Origin: Puniceicoccaceae bacterium
GTDB lineage: Bacteria; Verrucomicrobiota; Verrucomicrobiia; Opitutales; Coraliomargaritaceae
Reading direction: 5' to 3'
Assembly (NCBI GenBank): GCA_003567255.1
Contig: PWZW01000278.1
Span: 1-9,127 of the forward strand
Length of the DNA: 9,127 bases
The notes beneath the pieces are model-generated. The model ran no database searches and was not told where the DNA came from. It was given only the letters and a program-made list of their open reading frames with translations. Positions 6,722 through 9,127 of this stretch are shown here, in pieces (position 1 is the stretch's first letter; each line of letters opens with the position of its first letter). Both the position numbers and the translations under genes were made by a program.

Positions 6722-6807
6722 GGCGTCGCAGATTTCTTAGCCTAAAAACCTCCCGGAGCGCGCGGGATTCCGGAAGCCATTCCGCGAGGTGTAGCTGGCG
6801 TCGCAGA
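6722..6807. repeat. 11-bp direct repeat flanking the infC terminator
   Basis: GGCGTCGCAGA occurs at 6722-6732 and again, identically, at 6797-6807, 75 bases apart. One copy sits just after the infC stop and the other just before the amidase start, with the terminator between them. An exact 11-mer recurring by chance within about 100 bases is uncommon. It could be a pair of regulator sites or the trace of a small duplication. Confidence 0.4.
6744..6776 (-). terminator. rho-independent terminator downstream of infC
   Basis: On the minus strand CTTCCGGA (6776-6769) pairs with TCCGGGAG (6757-6750), giving eight pairs including one G-U, around an 11-base G/C-rich loop, followed by G and then five T (6748-6744). 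It lies about 40 bases after the infC stop and 33 before the amidase ATG. The amidase gene therefore depends on read-through or on a promoter squeezed into or upstream of this hairpin. Confidence 0.7.
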
Positions 6808-6813
6808 GGGCAT

Positions 6814-7494
6814 TCACGCTTTTCCCTCAGTGGAGGCCGCCTCAGGTTCATCATCCTCGTCGCTATCCTTACTGTCATCCTCGCGCTCGGACTGCGGTGG
6901 ACGCACTTCGCCGGGCTTATGGAATTTCAGCTTCCGCTTTGAGGCGGGAAGCGGAGAGAGGATGAGCGTCACCTGTCGCCCAACAAGCCGAGGTTCTGAA
7001 TCAGCAGAGGAAACGCCCGAAAGCTCCTTGACCGCTTCTTTGATGCGCTCGAAGCCAAGTTCCCGGTGCTCGTTCTCGCGACCGCGAAAACCGAGCGAAA
7101 GTTTAACCTTGTCGCCATCGTCCAAAAACCCTTCGGCCCGTTTCATCTTCGTCAGAAAATCGTGAGGATCGATCGAGACCCGGAACTTGATTTCCTTGAG
7201 TTTGGTGACGTGCTGTTTGGTGTCCTTTTGCTTTTTGCTTTCCTCGTAGAGATACTTCCCGAAGTCAAGAATCCGGCATACCGGAGGCTTGGCATTGGGA
7301 GAAAGTTCCACCAAGTCGAGCCCAACCTCTTTGGCCAGCTCCAAAGCCTTTTTCGGAGACATCACCCCAATATTCGCCCCCTCCGGTCCAATGACCCTGA
7401 CTTCAGCACAGCGAATGCGCTCATTTCGACGCAAGCCTTTGGGCCCACGATTGCGTTGTTGATACCGGCCGCGAGAATTCGGATATTTTGACAT
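6814..7494 (-). CDS. infC: translation initiation factor IF-3 with acidic C-terminal tail
   Basis: 226 residues. IF-3 binds the 30S ribosomal subunit, prevents premature 50S joining and proofreads the start codon and initiator tRNA. The N-domain (about 20-90) begins with RRNERIRCAEVRVIGPEGANIGV in family style and contains the signature RILDFGKYLYEESK (74-87). A linker with TKLKEIKFRVSIDPHDF leads into the C-domain (about 95-185), ending near QVTLILSPLP. From about residue 195 a low-complexity acidic tail (SEREDDSKDSDEDDEPE...) extends it beyond the roughly 180 residues of E. coli IF-3. The start is ATG, not the AUU/AUC that allows IF-3 autoregulation in E. coli; an in-frame TAA lies three codons upstream. 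No Shine-Dalgarno is visible. Downstream there is no rpmI-rplT pair as in many bacteria; a terminator and the amidase gene follow. Confidence 0.95.
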   Translation of the reverse strand: MSKYPNSRGRYQQRNRGPKGLRRNERIRCAEVRVIGPEGANIGVMSPKKALELAKEVGLDLVELSPNAKPPVCRILDFGKYLYEESKKQKDTKQHVTKLKEIKFRVSIDPHDFLTKMKRAEGFLDDGDKVKLSLGFRGRENEHRELGFERIKEAVKELSGVSSADSEPRLVGRQVTLILSPLPASKRKLKFHKPGEVRPPQSEREDDSKDSDEDDEPEAASTEGKA

Positions 7495-7526
7495 TAATGA
7501 AGGTTATTGACGGAGTATTGCACGAA

Positions 7527-7551
7527 CACGTTGCGTAGAGTAATCAACGTG
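7527..7551 (-). promoter_or_regulatory. hairpin in the infC leader
   Basis: On the infC strand CACGTTG (7551-7545) and CAACGTG (7533-7527) are perfect 7-bp inverted repeats around an 11-base loop, about 33 bases before the infC ATG. The 5' GCACG can alternatively pair with a CGTGC at 7524-7520, so two exclusive folds are possible. A leader control element or a regulator site is plausible by analogy with controlled infC leaders in other bacteria. It matches no known family that I recognise. Confidence 0.4.
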
Positions 7552-7625
7552 CGATGGGCCAAAACGACCAATCCGGAGAATGTTTCTTTGTTGAGTTAAT
7601 GCATGCAATCATCCCTAACTTGGCG

Positions 7626-7634
7626 ATTCTAACA
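7626..7634 (-). promoter_or_regulatory. candidate extended -10 promoter for infC
   Basis: On the minus strand TGTTAGAAT fits the extended -10 pattern TGnTATAAT with one mismatch. It lacks a recognisable -35 box, which extended -10 promoters can do without. It would give infC a leader of roughly 125 bases that contains the hairpin at 7527-7551. The evidence is the motif alone. Confidence 0.22.
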
Positions 7635-7657
7635 GCGGATTCAAACATTTTCCCATC

Positions 7658-7669
7658 ATTCGATCGAAT
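7658..7669. repeat. 12-bp perfect palindrome in the infC/ffh divergent region
   Basis: ATTCGATCGAAT is perfectly self-complementary. It sits between the divergent infC and ffh genes, about 50 bases upstream of the candidate ffh promoter, a position suited to a dimeric regulator. Palindromes of this length also arise by chance, and no copy was noticed elsewhere in the window. Confidence 0.3.
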
Positions 7670-7717
7670 CGGTTGATAAACCGAACGCACCCTTCTCAAA
7701 AGGCCTTCAATTTCTCT

Positions 7718-7745
7718 TTGCTTGTGCTATCCCCTGCCCTATCTT
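7718..7745 (+). promoter_or_regulatory. candidate sigma-70-type promoter of ffh
   Basis: TTGCTT (7718-7723), a 16-base spacer, then TATCTT (7740-7745) resemble -35 and -10 boxes. Transcription would begin near 7752, leaving a leader of about 17 bases without a Shine-Dalgarno. A second -10-like hexamer TAGAAT (7754-7759) lies nine bases before the ATG but has no good -35. Confidence 0.4.
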
Positions 7746-7768
7746 TGTCACTTTAGAATCCTTCGATC

Positions 7769-9127
7769 ATGCTAGAAAGTTTAACAGAAAAACTTGGGAA
7801 CGCTCTGCGCTCGATTCGCGGCGACGGCAAGCTTACTGAAGAAAACATGGAGGACGCGCTCAAAGAAGTGCGCAAAGCCCTCTTGTCCGCTGACGTGCAC
7901 TTTAAAGTGGCACGCGAATTTGTTGAGCGCATCAAGTCGGAGTGCCTTGGGCAGGAGGTTACCCGCTCCGTCACACCGGGTCAGCAAGTCGTCAAAATCA
8001 TCAACGACGAGCTCGCCCAACTCCTTGGCGAGGGCGAAAATGATCTGGAAGACAAGAAACCGCTTCGGATCATGATGGTTGGCCTCCACGGTTCCGGAAA
8101 GACAACCAGTAGTGGGAAGCTCGCTCGCTACCTTGCGAAAAAGCGCGGTTACCGTCCGGCCCTGATCGCTTGCGATGTGTATCGCCCGGCCGCGATCGAC
8201 CAGCTGGAAATGCTCGCTAAAAATGAGGGCTGTTTTTTTTACGGAGACCGCAATGAAAAAGATGTCTCAAAGATTGCGCGGCGCGGCCTCGACGCGGCCA
8301 AAGCTGCCGATGCCAACCTGATCATTTTCGATACGGCGGGGCGCCTCCAAATCGATGAAGGGCTGATTGAAGAAATTAAGGTTCTGAAAAAAAGTGTTCA
8401 GCCCGACGAGGTGCTACTCGTCGCCGACAGTGCCCTCGGCCAGGAGGCGGTCAATGTCGCCCGCCATTTTCATGAAGCTGTGCAGTGCACGGGTATCATT
8501 TTAACGAAGCTGGACGGCGATGCCCGCGGGGGTGCGGCCCTGTCCATGAAATCCATGACCCAAGTCCCCATCAAGTTCATGGGGACGGGCGAAAAACCGG
8601 ATGAATTCGATGTTTTCCACGCGGACCGGATGGCCTCCCGCATCCTCGGCATGGGAGATGTGGTTTCCTTGGTCGAGCGCGCGCAGGAAACCATAGATGA
8701 AAAGGAAGCGGAACGGATGGCGGATAAAATGCGCCGGGCCGACTTTAATCTCGAAGATTTCCTCAGTCAGATGCAGCAAGTAAAAAAACTTGGCTCCATG
8801 GGCTCTATCATGGGCATGCTTCCGGGGATGAGCGGGGTAAAAATTGGTGATGACGAGGAGAAAAAAATGGCGCGCACCGAGGCCATCATCCAAGCCATGA
8901 CGGTCAAGGAACGGCAGCGGCCAAACCTTTTGAGCAGCAGCCGCCGCATGCGGGTTGCGAACGGCTCCGGCGTGGAGGTGAAGGACGTCAACCAACTCCT
9001 CAAACAATTCACCCAAATGCGTAAAATGATGAAAAAGATGAAAGGTGGCAAAGGCCGAAAGATGATGAAGGCCATGGAAGCTAAAATGGGTAAGGGCGGC
9101 GGCATGCCGGGACTTCCCGGCATGTAA
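7769..9127 (+). CDS. ffh: signal recognition particle GTPase Ffh (SRP54)
   Basis: A complete 452-residue SRP protein. With 4.5S RNA and the receptor FtsY it delivers ribosomes making membrane proteins to the Sec translocon. The N-domain helical bundle spans about 1-90. The GTPase (G) domain has the P-loop GLHGSGKTT (105-113), DVYRPAA (136-142), DTAGR (188-192), TKLDGDARGG (246-255) and the closing segment FHADRMASRILGMGDV (283-298). The M domain (about 320-452) has the Met-rich finger loop LGSMGSIMGMLPGM (341-354), the RNA-binding SRRMRVANGSG (391-401) and a Met/Lys/Gly-rich tail. The P-loop has His107 where Gln is usual (GLQGSGKTT); the rest is standard. The ATG has no Shine-Dalgarno (AATCCTTCGATC). 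The TAA stop is the last codon of the window. It is transcribed divergently from infC. No SRP RNA gene was seen. Confidence 0.97.
   Translation: MLESLTEKLGNALRSIRGDGKLTEENMEDALKEVRKALLSADVHFKVAREFVERIKSECLGQEVTRSVTPGQQVVKIINDELAQLLGEGENDLEDKKPLRIMMVGLHGSGKTTSSGKLARYLAKKRGYRPALIACDVYRPAAIDQLEMLAKNEGCFFYGDRNEKDVSKIARRGLDAAKAADANLIIFDTAGRLQIDEGLIEEIKVLKKSVQPDEVLLVADSALGQEAVNVARHFHEAVQCTGIILTKLDGDARGGAALSMKSMTQVPIKFMGTGEKPDEFDVFHADRMASRILGMGDVVSLVERAQETIDEKEAERMADKMRRADFNLEDFLSQMQQVKKLGSMGSIMGMLPGMSGVKIGDDEEKKMARTEAIIQAMTVKERQRPNLLSSSRRMRVANGSGVEVKDVNQLLKQFTQMRKMMKKMKGGKGRKMMKAMEAKMGKGGGMPGLPGM

Noticed and set aside
6742..6813. 23-codon frame on the minus strand starting directly after the infC stop (TGAATG) and ending in the terminator
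   Set aside because: It is very short, has no Shine-Dalgarno and a Pro/Ala/Gly-rich random-looking product, and overlaps the terminator stem; most likely chance.

Overview
The window looks like chromosomal DNA of a Verrucomicrobiota bacterium, probably an Opitutae/Puniceicoccales-type lineage. This rests on three things: housekeeping proteins of a bacterial but non-proteobacterial, non-Firmicute type, a TIGR03790-family protein (a family that tracks with exosortase/PEP-CTERM organisms), and gene starts almost all lacking a Shine-Dalgarno sequence. The assignment is inference; no rRNA gene is present to prove it.

Layout, left to right. (1) Positions 1-400, minus strand: a HipB-type antitoxin gene followed, with an ATGA overlap, by the first 24 codons of a HipA-type toxin kinase that runs off the left edge. 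An A/T-rich inverted repeat just upstream of hipB is a plausible autoregulatory operator. (2) Positions 595-2009, minus strand: a pyrimidine/thymidine-phosphorylase homologue with a clear terminator behind it. Several residues that define the family's active site are replaced. (3) Positions 2010-2227: a divergent intergenic region. (4) Positions 2228-3991, plus strand: argS. (5) Positions 4023-7494, minus strand: infC, then a secreted N-acetylmuramoyl-L-alanine amidase, then a secreted TIGR03790-family protein with a helical-repeat tail. A rho-independent terminator lies between infC and the amidase gene. The amidase and TIGR03790 genes are 49 bases apart and probably co-transcribed. (6) Positions 7495-7768: a divergent intergenic region with a hairpin in the infC leader, a 12-bp palindrome and a candidate ffh promoter. 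(7) Positions 7769-9127, plus strand: ffh, whose stop codon is the last codon of the window.

Functionally this is mostly core machinery: translation (argS, infC), protein targeting (ffh) and cell-wall remodelling (amidase). The accessory parts are the hipBA toxin-antitoxin module, the divergent phosphorylase and the TIGR03790 protein. The amidase and the TIGR03790 protein both carry export signals and would act in the periplasm or envelope. No mobile element, CRISPR array, tRNA or rRNA was recognised. The observations most worth following are the phosphorylase with an altered active site, the TIGR03790 protein whose layout recalls a caspase/gingipain-type fold without the catalytic pair, and the lack of Shine-Dalgarno sequences.
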